From assembly GCF_030813435.1 (NCBI RefSeq), contig NZ_JAUSUG010000002.1, positions 248,001-312,000 of the forward strand: a stretch of 64,000 nucleotides of DNA, read 5' to 3'. Of this stretch, positions 1 through 8,386 are shown piece by piece. Numbering within the stretch: the stretch's first letter is position 1; each line of letters starts with the position of its first letter. A model generated the notes under the pieces. The model was given only the letters and a program-made list of their open reading frames with translations. It was not told the origin of the DNA and made no database searches. Source of the DNA: Evansella vedderi. GTDB lineage: Bacteria; Bacillota; Bacilli; Bacillales; Salisediminibacteriaceae. Both the position numbers and the translations under genes were made by a program.

Positions 1-295
1 ATAGCACCTTTCCAAACTTCCCTTTATTCTCCATTATTTCAAAGGAGTCATTATTTAATAAGTCAAAATCACGTTTAATCGCACGGGCATCTACTTCATA
101 TTCATTGCCAAAAGCAAGTTGAAGTTCCTCACCAATAATGGCAATGATAATATCACCGTTGGAGGCGGTATTTTGTTTGTTGACGATGACTTTATCTCCT
201 TTATCAATGCCCGCACCAATTATACTATCACCCGTAACGGTTAAGGCAAAGGTGTCTTTATGGGAAAGCATCCAGTCTGTTGGTAAAGTAATCAT
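1..295 (-). pseudogene. S24/LexA-like peptidase domain fragment, runs off the window
   Basis: The minus strand from the ATG at 295 to the window edge encodes a LexA-type C-terminal fold. It contains a GDSIIGAGID segment, whose serine matches the S24 catalytic serine, then DKVIVNKQ, GDIIIAIIGEE and AIKRDF, whose lysine is placed like the general-base lysine of LexA/UmuD. There is no helix-turn-helix in the visible part. The reading frame continues upstream into the HsdR-like fragment at 305-703, interrupted only by a TAA at 305-307. The two were therefore probably one protein, and this part is a piece of a decayed gene. S24 domains self-cleave in response to RecA filaments; that role here is inferred. 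No clear ribosome binding site precedes the ATG. Confidence 0.6.
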
Positions 296-304
296 ACTTT
301 CATA

Positions 305-891
305 TTACTCGTCTGCTGTAATCGGAACTACTGCTACTCCGTTCCCAATAAGAGGTATACTAGACTTCAAGTCATATTCCACGAACAACCCCGTTTCCGA
401 GTCATAAATCTCCACATTCTCACTATCGTCCAGTTCCGTTGCATAAATATATTTTTTCCCGTTCTTTAAATTCATGTAAAGTCTCTTATCCTTCGTTTCT
501 GGTAAAAACTGTGGCCGGCACTTGGGAAGATCGTTGAGCACTTCCCCTTGCCGGTCGATACACTTCACCTCCAAACCATCGGTGACAATCCCTAAACGAA
601 CAGAGGGATCAGCTTCCATATAGGAAATTAGTTGTGCAGTAGCATCTTCAATACCAGTATCAAATCGCTTGATCTCAGCAAAGATATACGGGATCCAATT
701 CACCGTTCAACATAGATGCTAACAGCAATACCCTCGTATCTCCTTTTGGAAAATTGCTGTACAGGGAACTCCAACTGGATAAGCTCCAAAGGATAGCCAT
801 ATGTATTCATTAACTCCTTCAACAACCATTGACGGATAACTTCTTCCTTTGAACTAATATCAATCACTTGCTTGGTTAACTTGAATACCAA
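305..891 (-). pseudogene. Type I restriction HsdR N-terminal domain protein, frameshifted
   Basis: Two minus-strand pieces join across an ATGA overlap at 700-703. Piece 891-700 carries VIRQWLLKEL and YGYPLELIQLE, the usual start of HsdR_N_2 domains. Piece 703-305 carries PYIFAEIKRFDTG, matching the ExK core of the same PD-(D/E)XK-like fold, then GIVTDGLEVKCI. One frameshift separates the halves of the domain, and an in-frame TAA separates the second half from the S24 domain further on. The intact ancestor would have been an HsdR_N-S24 fusion. HsdR_N domains cut DNA in type I enzymes; with the core split, activity is unlikely. Its start overlaps the end of the helicase remnant, suggesting a former operon. 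Confidence 0.65.
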
Positions 892-1344
892 TGGACTGAA
901 ATGGCCTTAAGGAACAATCTCTTTTCATCCTTAGGTGCTCATTATTAATTTCCTTGATAAATTTCGACGGCTTCTTAACGGAAGACATGTAAAGGAGTTC
1001 ATTTGCCCTTGTCATCCCTACATAAGCAATTTCCGTTCCTCCGAATCCATCGTCTCCTGATCATCCATATCATACATTCGTTCATTTGGAATGATACCTT
1101 CATTTAATCCTTTCAGAAAAATTACTTTGAATTCTAATCCCTTAATAGAATGCATCGTCACTAACTTTACTTTATTCGATTCAAAATTCGGTGTGGATGT
1201 ATTCAAAATTTTACAAGGAATATTCGCTTTTTCTAAACCTACACTAGCACTCTCTATCAACCGCTTCTCCTTAGCTACAATACAAATCTCAGAAGATTCA
1301 TAATCATTTAAAAGCGTATTAATTTCATTGATAACAAATTCAAG
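860..1344 (-). pseudogene. UvrD/Rep-type SF1 helicase, C-terminal remnant
   Basis: Minus-strand reading shows VTMHSIKGLEFKVIFL and GLNEGIIPNE, the motif V region of UvrD-like helicases. After a one-base frameshift near 1017 it continues with YVGMTRANELLYM, motif VI. The frame ends at a TGA at 860-862, inside the start of the HsdR-like gene. The upstream side stops abruptly at a TAG at 1345-1347, and motifs I to IV are absent, so only about 160 residues of the C-terminal part survive. Such helicases unwind DNA with ATP; this remnant cannot. Overlap with the next gene suggests a helicase plus HsdR_N-S24 cassette that has decayed. Confidence 0.7.
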
Positions 1345-1784
1345 CTACTTTCCACTGTTTGTAAAGAAGCGATAGATCGGTAGGTGACCGTGACGATCTA
1401 TCAAAGAGGGTTTTACAAAGTCCACATTGCTATTAATGTTTACGTCGTGCTCAATTAACCCATAAGCATAAAAGTATTCGCTCCTGCTCATATCGTAACC
1501 AATGCTAGTATAAAGTCCTCTGTAAGCATAATATGTAAAAAGGACCCTCTCTTGGTATAAGTGATATCGTCTAAAACAGCAACATACAGTAAGAAAGGAT
1601 CCTTACTATGAAAGAGTTGGAAATATTTATCCTCTGTGATTCACTAGAAAGTTTTACTTAAGTACCTACACGGTTCCACTTAATGTCCTTGGTGGTAAGT
1701 GTAAAAGGTTTCTTCCACACTTACCACTAAGGTTCCATATTCTTTAATTACTTTTTTCCCACCCACAAAAATTTTCTCTAACAT
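1345..1784 (-). pseudogene. Unrecognised gene remnant A
   Basis: I do not recognise the family. The minus strand reads coherently in pieces separated by frameshifts and stops: an ATG at 1784 begins MLEKIFVGGKKVIKEYG; next DKYFQLFHSKDPFLLYVAVL; then YAYRGLYTSIGYD and VKPSLIDRHGHLPIYRFF, ending at the TAG at 1345. The last segment strongly resembles VKPSFIDLHGHPPIY in remnant B at about 4640-4730, on the other side of the methyltransferase gene pair. The region contains a perfect 9-bp inverted repeat, 1371-1379 with 1394-1402. It has no intact open frame and is most likely dead. Confidence 0.45.
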
Positions 1785-2228
1785 AAGGTACTAAATAACT
1801 TCCTATAATAACATCTTACTTTTCCAAAATTTATTATACAACACTACAAAATAAAAATAAAAATAAAGATTTTGTTTAATTTTCTATTTCCTAATCATCC
1901 ATTTGTAAAAACCTATGATATAAATTGCAAACTATACTTTCTGTTTATTCCACGGGTGGTTACAGATCTGAAACTTCTTTTTATAAATTTAACGATCATC
2001 GTTACATTTTGCAATCCTCCAGTGGTGGTGACAGGTACTGTAAATTATTATAAATTTTTACGAATGACTTTCGTTAATATCTAGTTCATGCTCTTCATCC
2101 GTTTTCTATCTTCAAAGCATAACACTCTTTGCCCATTAGATATATCTACAAATACCAACGTCTCCAGTTTATAGTAGAATTCTTTTTCATTTATTTAATT
2201 TGTTCAACAAGGACCTACAAAAATTTTT
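1785..2228. other. AT-rich gap with a possible short coding remnant
   Basis: No intact gene is visible in this stretch. On the minus strand at about 2058-2198 the translation is protein-like over roughly 45 codons (EFYYKLETLVFVDISNGQ, then after a shift DEEHELDINESHS and a stop). This suggests one more decayed gene of unknown type. The remainder is very AT-rich and shows nothing I can assign. Confidence 0.3.
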
Positions 2229-2278
2229 TTGACATATATTAAGTATTCCTTGAATAGGACATACCTATTACATCATAT
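2229..2278 (+). promoter_or_regulatory. Putative methyltransferase promoter with a dyad
   Basis: A perfect TTGACA lies at 2229-2234, but the best-spaced -10 is poor. A second option is TTGAAT at 2250-2255 with CATATT at 2274-2279. Between them lies a perfect inverted repeat, AATAGG-N5-CCTATT (2253-2269), well placed to be an operator. Autoregulation by a restriction-modification control protein or by the methyltransferase itself is inference only. Confidence 0.35.
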
Positions 2279-2322
2279 TAATAGTAGAAAATATGATATA
2301 GGGGTGGGGGGAGAAATATAAA

Positions 2323-3135
2323 GTGAATTTCAAATTATTCAACAAAGATTCAACTATTAATATGAATGAAATAGAGACGGGAACAATTGACTTAATTGTT
2401 ACAAGTCCACCATATTGGAATCTAATAGACTATAATCATGTCGACCAATTGGGAAAGGGATTATCTTATAAAATGTTCTTAAAAAAATTAAAGCAAAATT
2501 TATTTGAATGTATGAGAGTTTTAAAGGAAGATTCCTTTATATGTATCATAGTTGGTGATGTTAGAACAGGGGATTATAAACAAAATGGGCGTCCTAGAAT
2601 TTACTCACTACAATCTAGTCTGATAGAATACTTTACTGAAGAAATGGATTTTGATTTGTTTCAACATTTCATATGGGAAAAATACGGGGTAAAGAAAGGT
2701 AAAGGACCTAATATTTACGGTTCAGTAGGAACTGGAAAAAACAAAGACAAAGCGGTTGCACCACTCCTCTATTCCGATTTAATAATGGAGCATGTTTTAG
2801 TATTTAGAAAGCCCGGAAAAAGAAGTAGAGGAACGATTGAAGAACGACTTTCAGATAAGGAGAATGTACTTATAAAGGAGGATTTGATTCAATGGCTTAA
2901 CCCAGTTTGGAAGGTCCATTCCCCACCAGATGCCAATCATCCTGCTACTTTTCCTAATGAATTATGTAGGAGATTAATATCATTATATAGTTTAAAGGGG
3001 GAGATAGTTCTGGACCCGTTTGCTGGAACTGGTACTACTTTAGTTAATGCACTAAAACTTGGTAGATATGCATATGGATACGAAATCAATCCCCAGTATT
3101 TTCAAATTATAAAAAACAATATTAAAGTAAAGTAA
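2323..3135 (+). CDS. DNA methyltransferase, SPPY type (N4-cytosine or N6-adenine)
   Basis: This 270-residue enzyme would transfer a methyl group from S-adenosylmethionine to an exocyclic amino group of a DNA base. The catalytic motif IV is TSPPYW at residues 27-32, and motif I, DPFAGTGTT, is near residue 231 close to the C-terminus. This is the beta-class order. SPPY favours N4-cytosine but does not exclude N6-adenine. The target-recognition part lies in the middle third. The start is the GTG at 2323, with a G-rich Shine-Dalgarno stretch at 2305-2313. It faces a putative endonuclease gene end to end with a 20-bp gap, the usual layout of a type II restriction-modification pair. Confidence 0.88.
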   Translation: MNFKLFNKDSTINMNEIETGTIDLIVTSPPYWNLIDYNHVDQLGKGLSYKMFLKKLKQNLFECMRVLKEDSFICIIVGDVRTGDYKQNGRPRIYSLQSSLIEYFTEEMDFDLFQHFIWEKYGVKKGKGPNIYGSVGTGKNKDKAVAPLLYSDLIMEHVLVFRKPGKRSRGTIEERLSDKENVLIKEDLIQWLNPVWKVHSPPDANHPATFPNELCRRLISLYSLKGEIVLDPFAGTGTTLVNALKLGRYAYGYEINPQYFQIIKNNIKVK

Positions 3136-3155
3136 CTATTGATGCATCAGAATTA

Positions 3156-4316
3156 TTATTGTAGAAAATCGTTCTCAAAATCCTGAATTTGATTCTTAAT
3201 CTCAGTACTATTCTGATGTAAATTAAAATTACTTTCTCTCATTGAACCTATTAGATTCATCATTTTATTATTTAGCATTCGACTAATATCAAGTTCTTCA
3301 CTGACCTTACTTGATACATATTCCAAGAAGGAATTATATTGAGTTGTTTTTAATTCACGGGTATTTTGTTGAGTATATACATCAAAAAAAGTAGGATACA
3401 CAATATCTTCTAATTCATTAAATAAATCAGCAATAGGGATACCACTATCCAATATAACTTCTCTTTCTTTTTCAAAACAGAAGACTCTATTCCATTTTGG
3501 CTTGCCGCATTTGTATTCATCATTCCATAATGGTGTCTTTACATCTATATTAAATAAAGTACAGTATTCTTCTCTGCTCATTATGGGTCGTGTTATCTTA
3601 CCAATAAACAACCCCTGCAATTTCCAATTTGGGTAAATAGATTTATATTTTTTCCAATGACTATTTATTTGTTGTTTTATTTGAAATTCTCCACCAAACT
3701 TGGCAAAAACAATTTTGTCACCTTTTGCTAAATCAAAGCTTGTTAAGTTGTTAGTAGGGCACCATATTCCACTTTTTTTAGCTGGTTGTACAGGGTATGT
3801 TTTGTAATCATGGTAAAAATTATTTACCTGACTTGTAATCCAAATTCTTTGAAAGTTTTCTTCTCTATTTTCCAGTTGTTTTTGTAAAAGCCTGTTAAAA
3901 TTTTCAATTACAAAAGCCCTAAAATCTTCAATATCAATTTCATATATATCTACATTGGAATCATCCATTAATCCCTTGGGTAATATATCGTGTTTAAGGA
4001 CTATAATACAACCATTCTCGTTCTTAAAATTTTGGTACTGCTTTTTGTGTTTATCCAATTTATGATAATCAAAAAGGGACGTAAGAAATTTCACTTCAGC
4101 AGGTCGCTTTTTCTTACTCCCTTCAATTAACATTTCATTGATATCTGGAAAACTTGTTTCTATAGGCATAATCCTTTTTACTTTACACATCTTTTTACTT
4201 AACAAACGTTTTCCTCGATAAAAAATCTGATATAAAAATAACTTTTCCTGTTTTGTTCTATATTCCAAATATTCATAAATAACTCTTTCTTGTAAAAAAG
4301 CTTTTGCCTTGGACAA
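3156..4316 (-). CDS. Putative type II restriction endonuclease, PD-(D/E)XK
   Basis: I do not recognise the specificity. The protein has about 386 residues. Near the N-terminus it has FPDIN (PD at 60-61 counted from the upstream GTG) followed 15 residues later by AEVKF (E77, K79), the spacing of a PD-(D/E)XK nuclease site. The middle (about 165-270) has short beta-rich segments such as RIWITSQVNNF, GDKIVFAKF and LQGLFIGKI that resemble PUA/EVE-like folds used to read modified bases; this is a weak inference. The GTG at 4325 lies inside an AGGGGGTGAT Shine-Dalgarno sequence, so the TTG at 4316 is the better start. It is convergent with the methyltransferase, supporting a restriction role. Confidence 0.6.
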   Translation of the reverse strand: MSKAKAFLQERVIYEYLEYRTKQEKLFLYQIFYRGKRLLSKKMCKVKRIMPIETSFPDINEMLIEGSKKKRPAEVKFLTSLFDYHKLDKHKKQYQNFKNENGCIIVLKHDILPKGLMDDSNVDIYEIDIEDFRAFVIENFNRLLQKQLENREENFQRIWITSQVNNFYHDYKTYPVQPAKKSGIWCPTNNLTSFDLAKGDKIVFAKFGGEFQIKQQINSHWKKYKSIYPNWKLQGLFIGKITRPIMSREEYCTLFNIDVKTPLWNDEYKCGKPKWNRVFCFEKEREVILDSGIPIADLFNELEDIVYPTFFDVYTQQNTRELKTTQYNSFLEYVSSKVSEELDISRMLNNKMMNLIGSMRESNFNLHQNSTEIKNQIQDFENDFLQ

Positions 4317-4373
4317 TACTATCACCCCCTATTTAATTTAGTGTTAGTATATCCAATTTCTAATAAATTCATA

Positions 4374-4750
4374 TTATAAAATTTTATTCTTTTCAACTTT
4401 GCTAATAATTACTGTACCAACCTCTTCATTATCGTAATTTGCAAGAATTACTAACTCCATAGAAAATTGTTCGACAATCAGAAGTTCATCTTGATTTAGG
4501 TGTCGGATTAGAATTAGTATTCCAGTAAATTCACTGTGGTTAATGGTACTTTGGGTAGTTTGTCTGATAGAACAATGTGCTTTTCTCTAACGAAGAAGAA
4601 TAAATCTCCTGGACGTTCTAGGGTTAGCTTTCTCCGAATCTTTTCTTCTTGGATGTATAGCTCCAACTCTTATTTAGATAGATTGGCGGGTGTCCATGCA
4701 GATCTATAAAGGATGGCTTTACTTTATTATGTAGATTAATCCAAATATTA
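4374..4750 (-). pseudogene. Unrecognised gene remnant B (related to remnant A)
   Basis: The minus strand reads as one protein broken by two frameshifts: VKPSFIDLHGHPPIYLNK, then ELELYIQEEKIRRKLTLE and DLFFFVREKHIVLSD, then ILIRHLNQDELLIVEQFS and LANYDNEEVGTVIISK, ending with a TAA at 4374. The first segment matches the last segment of remnant A (SLIDRHGHLPIY). The amino-acid composition looks like a real soluble protein, but I know no family. It lies between the endonuclease start and the end of the cytosine methyltransferase gene. Confidence 0.45.
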
Positions 4751-4772
4751 AAGGGAGCTATATAGCCCCCTT
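4751..4772 (-). terminator. Rho-independent terminator after the Dcm-type gene
   Basis: On the minus strand a GGGGGCTA/TAGCTCCC stem (one G-U pair) is followed by a short T-rich tract, 10 bp past the stop of the cytosine methyltransferase gene. Confidence 0.5.
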
Positions 4773-4782
4773 GTTATAAAAT

Positions 4783-6465
4783 TTATATAACATTCTCCTT
4801 ATAATCATTTGTTATTAAATCTAATGCCTTCTTCTTAGGTCTTTTCCCCAAAGCTTTTAATACACTTTCAGCAACAAACCTCGCTAATAGTGGAGGGACA
4901 GCGTTACCCACTTGCTGATATTGTGCATCTTTCGTTCCTTTAAATATGAAGTTATCCTGAAAAGACTGAAGTCTAGCAGCTTCTCTAATTGAAACTGCAC
5001 GATCCAATGTTGGATGAATCCACATCGACTTCCTTACATTTAAAACTGTTCCTGAAACACTGTTATAACTTAATCTCTTATATACCGTATTTTGTGTTCT
5101 GCTATGGTCAGTATATGTTGATTTTAGTTCATCATCTAGATCATGGAAATTCTGCCCTGGTTTCAATTTACGAAATCTCTCCATTGCAACTTCACGAGTA
5201 TCCGTTATAACGTGATTATAGAGATATCCATCATTATTCTCTTTAAAATATTTTAATAGATTATTAAAACTCGGTATCACAAAGTTTTTAATAGGAATAG
5301 GAAGTGTATTTACGTTTGTACTTGTCTCAAATGTTTCTAAATCTCTTATTGCATCGTCTATTTTAAAAAAGTCATTCTTATCCGATAAAACTGATTCTGG
5401 TAAGGTTACTTTTTGACCTTTATATATAGACGTTTCCCTTACTCCTACAATAAACAGCCTTTTCCTATGTTGTGGGACTCCAAAATTTACTGAGTCTAGT
5501 ATAAACCTATTATCTTCATTAATCGTATAATTTAAAGATTTTAATTTTTTTGTTACATATTCAAACACGTTATAGGTTTGGACTTCAATTATTATAGTTT
5601 CATTTTTTACCAATAGATTATTAGATATTTTATTATCAATCATTTCTTTGTATTTCATTAAAATTCTTTGTACTTCAATTACTTGCTTTAAATTGGAAAT
5701 AAAATCATTATTCTGATCTCCACCGAGTAAAGATTTCAACTGAAGACTTAAACCATCCCATTTTTCTCTATATTCATCACACCAGTAAGAAGGATGTAAG
5801 TGATGCCATCTAGGTAATAACTTTTTTAAATAGTTGTAGTTAGATTCCTTACTTAAGTATTCTTTAAGATTTTTCTTTCGTAAAATAGTATTTAATTTTG
5901 AATATACAACTTCATCTAGTAGAAAAGTTTCGTTATATTTATCATCGTTAAGAAAACTTACAAGTGATTCTGTCAAATTTATCCTGTTTCCGATGACAAT
6001 AGTTTCATCATTTAATTCAATATCTAAATATTCTAACTCGGAGTCATCGTTATCTGTTTTAAAGAATTTGTGTTTATCGGACCCCATAGTGTTTACATTT
6101 TCCATTACAAAAGCTATAGGTTTAAGTTTTTCTATTACTTTGATATATTCCTTTACTAATTGATTATTTGTAGATACTAGTGTATTTCTTTGGCGATTAG
6201 CATTTGAAAATCCTTGACATGGTGGTCCCCCAATTACTACGTTAACACCTATGTCATTTAACTCTTCAAACTGTTCTTCTTTTATATCTTTAATGTCTTT
6301 AAAGAAATAATCTCTTTTTAAACTAGTATGGTTTTTTTTATATGTTTCCCTAGCATTTTTATCTATTTCAACAGCAGCGACAACTTCATAACAACCAGTT
6401 TGTTCAAAACCTGCACTAAGTCCCCCAGCACCAGCAAATAAATCAATCACTTTATACTTTTTCAT
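4783..6465 (-). CDS. dcm-like: DNA (cytosine-5) methyltransferase, Dcm family
   Basis: The 560-residue protein has all main C5-methyltransferase motifs: DLFAGAGGLSAGF (motif I, residues 8-20), GGPPCQGFSN with catalytic C83 (IV), FVMENV (VI, E122), QHRKRLFIVG (VIII, 332-341), REAARLQ (IX) and QQVGNAVPP (X). It would methylate cytosine at C5. Motifs VI and VIII are about 208 residues apart, far more than in ordinary Dcm enzymes, because of an extra segment at about 130-300. I chose the ATG at 6465, which has GAGGGG upstream and starts just before motif I; the longer frame to 6609 would include a terminator. It lies downstream of the MORC operon and likely protects self DNA from it. A consensus SOS box sits upstream. 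Confidence 0.92.
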   Translation of the reverse strand: MKKYKVIDLFAGAGGLSAGFEQTGCYEVVAAVEIDKNARETYKKNHTSLKRDYFFKDIKDIKEEQFEELNDIGVNVVIGGPPCQGFSNANRQRNTLVSTNNQLVKEYIKVIEKLKPIAFVMENVNTMGSDKHKFFKTDNDDSELEYLDIELNDETIVIGNRINLTESLVSFLNDDKYNETFLLDEVVYSKLNTILRKKNLKEYLSKESNYNYLKKLLPRWHHLHPSYWCDEYREKWDGLSLQLKSLLGGDQNNDFISNLKQVIEVQRILMKYKEMIDNKISNNLLVKNETIIIEVQTYNVFEYVTKKLKSLNYTINEDNRFILDSVNFGVPQHRKRLFIVGVRETSIYKGQKVTLPESVLSDKNDFFKIDDAIRDLETFETSTNVNTLPIPIKNFVIPSFNNLLKYFKENNDGYLYNHVITDTREVAMERFRKLKPGQNFHDLDDELKSTYTDHSRTQNTVYKRLSYNSVSGTVLNVRKSMWIHPTLDRAVSIREAARLQSFQDNFIFKGTKDAQYQQVGNAVPPLLARFVAESVLKALGKRPKKKALDLITNDYKENVI

Positions 6466-6511
6466 CGTGAATCCCCTCGAAAATTTAACATTTACAATTA
6501 CCTTAGAATTT

Positions 6512-6538
6512 ATTATAACATAAGAACTTACGTTCTTA
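6512..6538 (-). promoter_or_regulatory. LexA (SOS) box and -10 element upstream of the Dcm-type gene
   Basis: An 18-bp perfect dyad, TAAGAAC-GTAA-GTTCTTA on the minus strand (6521-6538), contains GAAC-N4-GTTC, the core of the Bacillus LexA/DinR operator. A perfect TATAAT -10 lies 3 bp downstream (6512-6517 complement), so bound LexA would cover the -35 region. The -35 itself is weak. The start codon at 6465 is about 45 bp further on. The box is seen directly; damage-inducible expression is inference. Confidence 0.65.
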
Positions 6539-6565
6539 GTACAGATTAGCATTGATATTAAGAAA

Positions 6566-6594
6566 AAAAAGACAGTGTCTTCCACTGCCTTTTT
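6566..6594 (-). terminator. Terminator between the AIPR gene and the Dcm-type gene
   Basis: AAAAAGGCAGTG and CACTGTCTTTTT form a 12-bp stem with a 5-base loop and a T-run on the minus strand, 17 bp after the AIPR stop. It separates the four-gene operon from the methyltransferase, which therefore needs its own promoter. The stem could also work in the other direction. Confidence 0.7.
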
Positions 6595-6610
6595 AAAAAG
6601 AGTTAGCATT

Positions 6611-8386
6611 TTACGGTGAGCTAGTATATTTCTCTTTTACAATTTGCTTTCGAATATCAATAGATTTTTCTTTATAAGTCTCCCAACATTCTCCCTTTTT
6701 ACACCATTGAGTTATATTTGTACCTGCTACAGGAGGAGAAGTAATATGTTTCCAGGTATGTTGTGCAATTATTTTCAGTTTTTCTCTAATATCATTATCT
6801 ACATTTTGCAACTTCCAAACCTTATCAAAATCAAACTTTTTCTCATAAATATAGGAGAGCATTGCTACTGTGTATGATACTACATTTGCTTTGTAACCGG
6901 GATAATCTAATTCTTTTACAATTTTGTCACACTCATTAAACAGAATTCCTTTGGAAACAACTCCCTTAAAGAGGTTACTATCAATATCAATTTTTTCTGT
7001 GTCTATATACTCAATAAACTTTTCAAAATTCGCTTCACTTCCTTTACTTACTACATGAGGTACTTGCTCCCAAGACATATAATACTTTGCTGTTTGTGTC
7101 TTGGTTAATACTTTACTTTTTGGATTTTGTTTTTGAAAAGCTCTTTTTTGAGCAGGGCTTGACTGCCTATTAACTTCCACCAAGTATTGACCACGGGCTC
7201 TCTCAAAAAACCATTTCTCTTCAGATTTTTTTCCTTTATCTAATGATGGTACCCAAGTTGTTCTTGATATATTTTCCAATTGAACAAGAGAAGGATGATT
7301 AGCTTTTAGATCAGACATTGATATTCGATTTTGCGTATTGGCATACTCTGAAATTCTTGAAGTAATACCATCTAAAGATTTTTCAGAGTTTATTACAGTA
7401 AGTTTAATTTGTATATAAACATCCTTTAAATCTATTTTTTCTTTGAGTGCGTTATATATTGAAGCTGTTGTCTGACCACCATTGACAATTTGCCATCCTT
7501 TCAAACTAATAATTTCGTATAAATTTCCTTCTTCAAATAATGGGTTTATATCGGCGCTCTCAGCGATAGTAGATATCCCGTTATTATATGCAACAAACAT
7601 TTCACTTTGATCTTTTAAGGTATTCCGAATGCCTTTATTAACTTTCCCCCTTGCTTGGAGAAAGGAACGAACATTTCTTTCAATTAGACGTTGTCCCCAT
7701 TTGGAATAAACATCAGCTAATAACTTTGCAGGTATATAACCAATATAACAATCAAAAAGGGAATTATTGGTTGACGGCACTTTCATGAGCTGCAGTTTAT
7801 TATTAAAGTTTTTCTCAAAATCAATCTCGATTGTTTCTAACCCCTGTGTTTCATTAATTAACTGATACAATCTCTCTATATCCCATATTTGGTAATTAAT
7901 AGGCGCCCCCTTAATTGGGTTTATTGTTTCATTTGCCTTGTATAAACTATTAGTTAATAAAAAATACTCTACATGCTTAAAAGTTTTTCCATACTCTTCA
8001 TAAATTAACTGGGCAAGCGAATAATCTGGAGCTGTTTCTTCCAGACTACTAACCATCCCTTTAACGGCAGTATTAAAATATCTCACAACTCTCCTTATTG
8101 CTTTTTCTACATTCTTTTGACTGATAGACTTACCATATCTTACAGAATCGTACTCTGATACAAATAAAGTAAGTTTTTCTTTCTCCTCATTTAGAGAGTA
8201 AGCATTAACTTTAATACCAATTGCATGTTTCTTCCCAAATGTCTTTTCTACATTCTCGGTTATACCATTATCAGAGAGGTATTCATACATTTTCTCAGTA
8301 AAAATTTGTTCCCTATTTTCTAATGAATTTTCTACATCATTTTCAATTTCTTCTTTAAAACTATTTATAAATTCTTCTAGTTTCAT
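6611..8386 (-). CDS. AIPR family protein (abortive-infection phage resistance)
   Basis: This 591-residue protein matches the AIPR family (PF10592). Signature stretches are AYNNGISTIAE, IVNGGQTTASIYNAL (about 300), SEYANTQNRISMSDL and WFFERARGQYL. AIPR proteins were named for phage abortive infection and occur repeatedly in restriction-like gene sets; the fold has been proposed to be nuclease-related, but the reaction is unproved. The gene is the last of four. Its ATG overlaps the stop of the PD-(D/E)XK gene by 4 bp, implying translational coupling. A terminator follows. The length is typical and no signal peptide or membrane segment is visible, so it should be cytosolic. Confidence 0.88.
   Translation of the reverse strand: MKLEEFINSFKEEIENDVENSLENREQIFTEKMYEYLSDNGITENVEKTFGKKHAIGIKVNAYSLNEEKEKLTLFVSEYDSVRYGKSISQKNVEKAIRRVVRYFNTAVKGMVSSLEETAPDYSLAQLIYEEYGKTFKHVEYFLLTNSLYKANETINPIKGAPINYQIWDIERLYQLINETQGLETIEIDFEKNFNNKLQLMKVPSTNNSLFDCYIGYIPAKLLADVYSKWGQRLIERNVRSFLQARGKVNKGIRNTLKDQSEMFVAYNNGISTIAESADINPLFEEGNLYEIISLKGWQIVNGGQTTASIYNALKEKIDLKDVYIQIKLTVINSEKSLDGITSRISEYANTQNRISMSDLKANHPSLVQLENISRTTWVPSLDKGKKSEEKWFFERARGQYLVEVNRQSSPAQKRAFQKQNPKSKVLTKTQTAKYYMSWEQVPHVVSKGSEANFEKFIEYIDTEKIDIDSNLFKGVVSKGILFNECDKIVKELDYPGYKANVVSYTVAMLSYIYEKKFDFDKVWKLQNVDNDIREKLKIIAQHTWKHITSPPVAGTNITQWCKKGECWETYKEKSIDIRKQIVKEKYTSSP

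Noticed and set aside
6466-6609. Longer N-terminus for the Dcm-type protein
   Set aside because: This stretch holds the terminator of the previous gene, the SOS box and the promoter; motif I begins just after the ATG at 6465.
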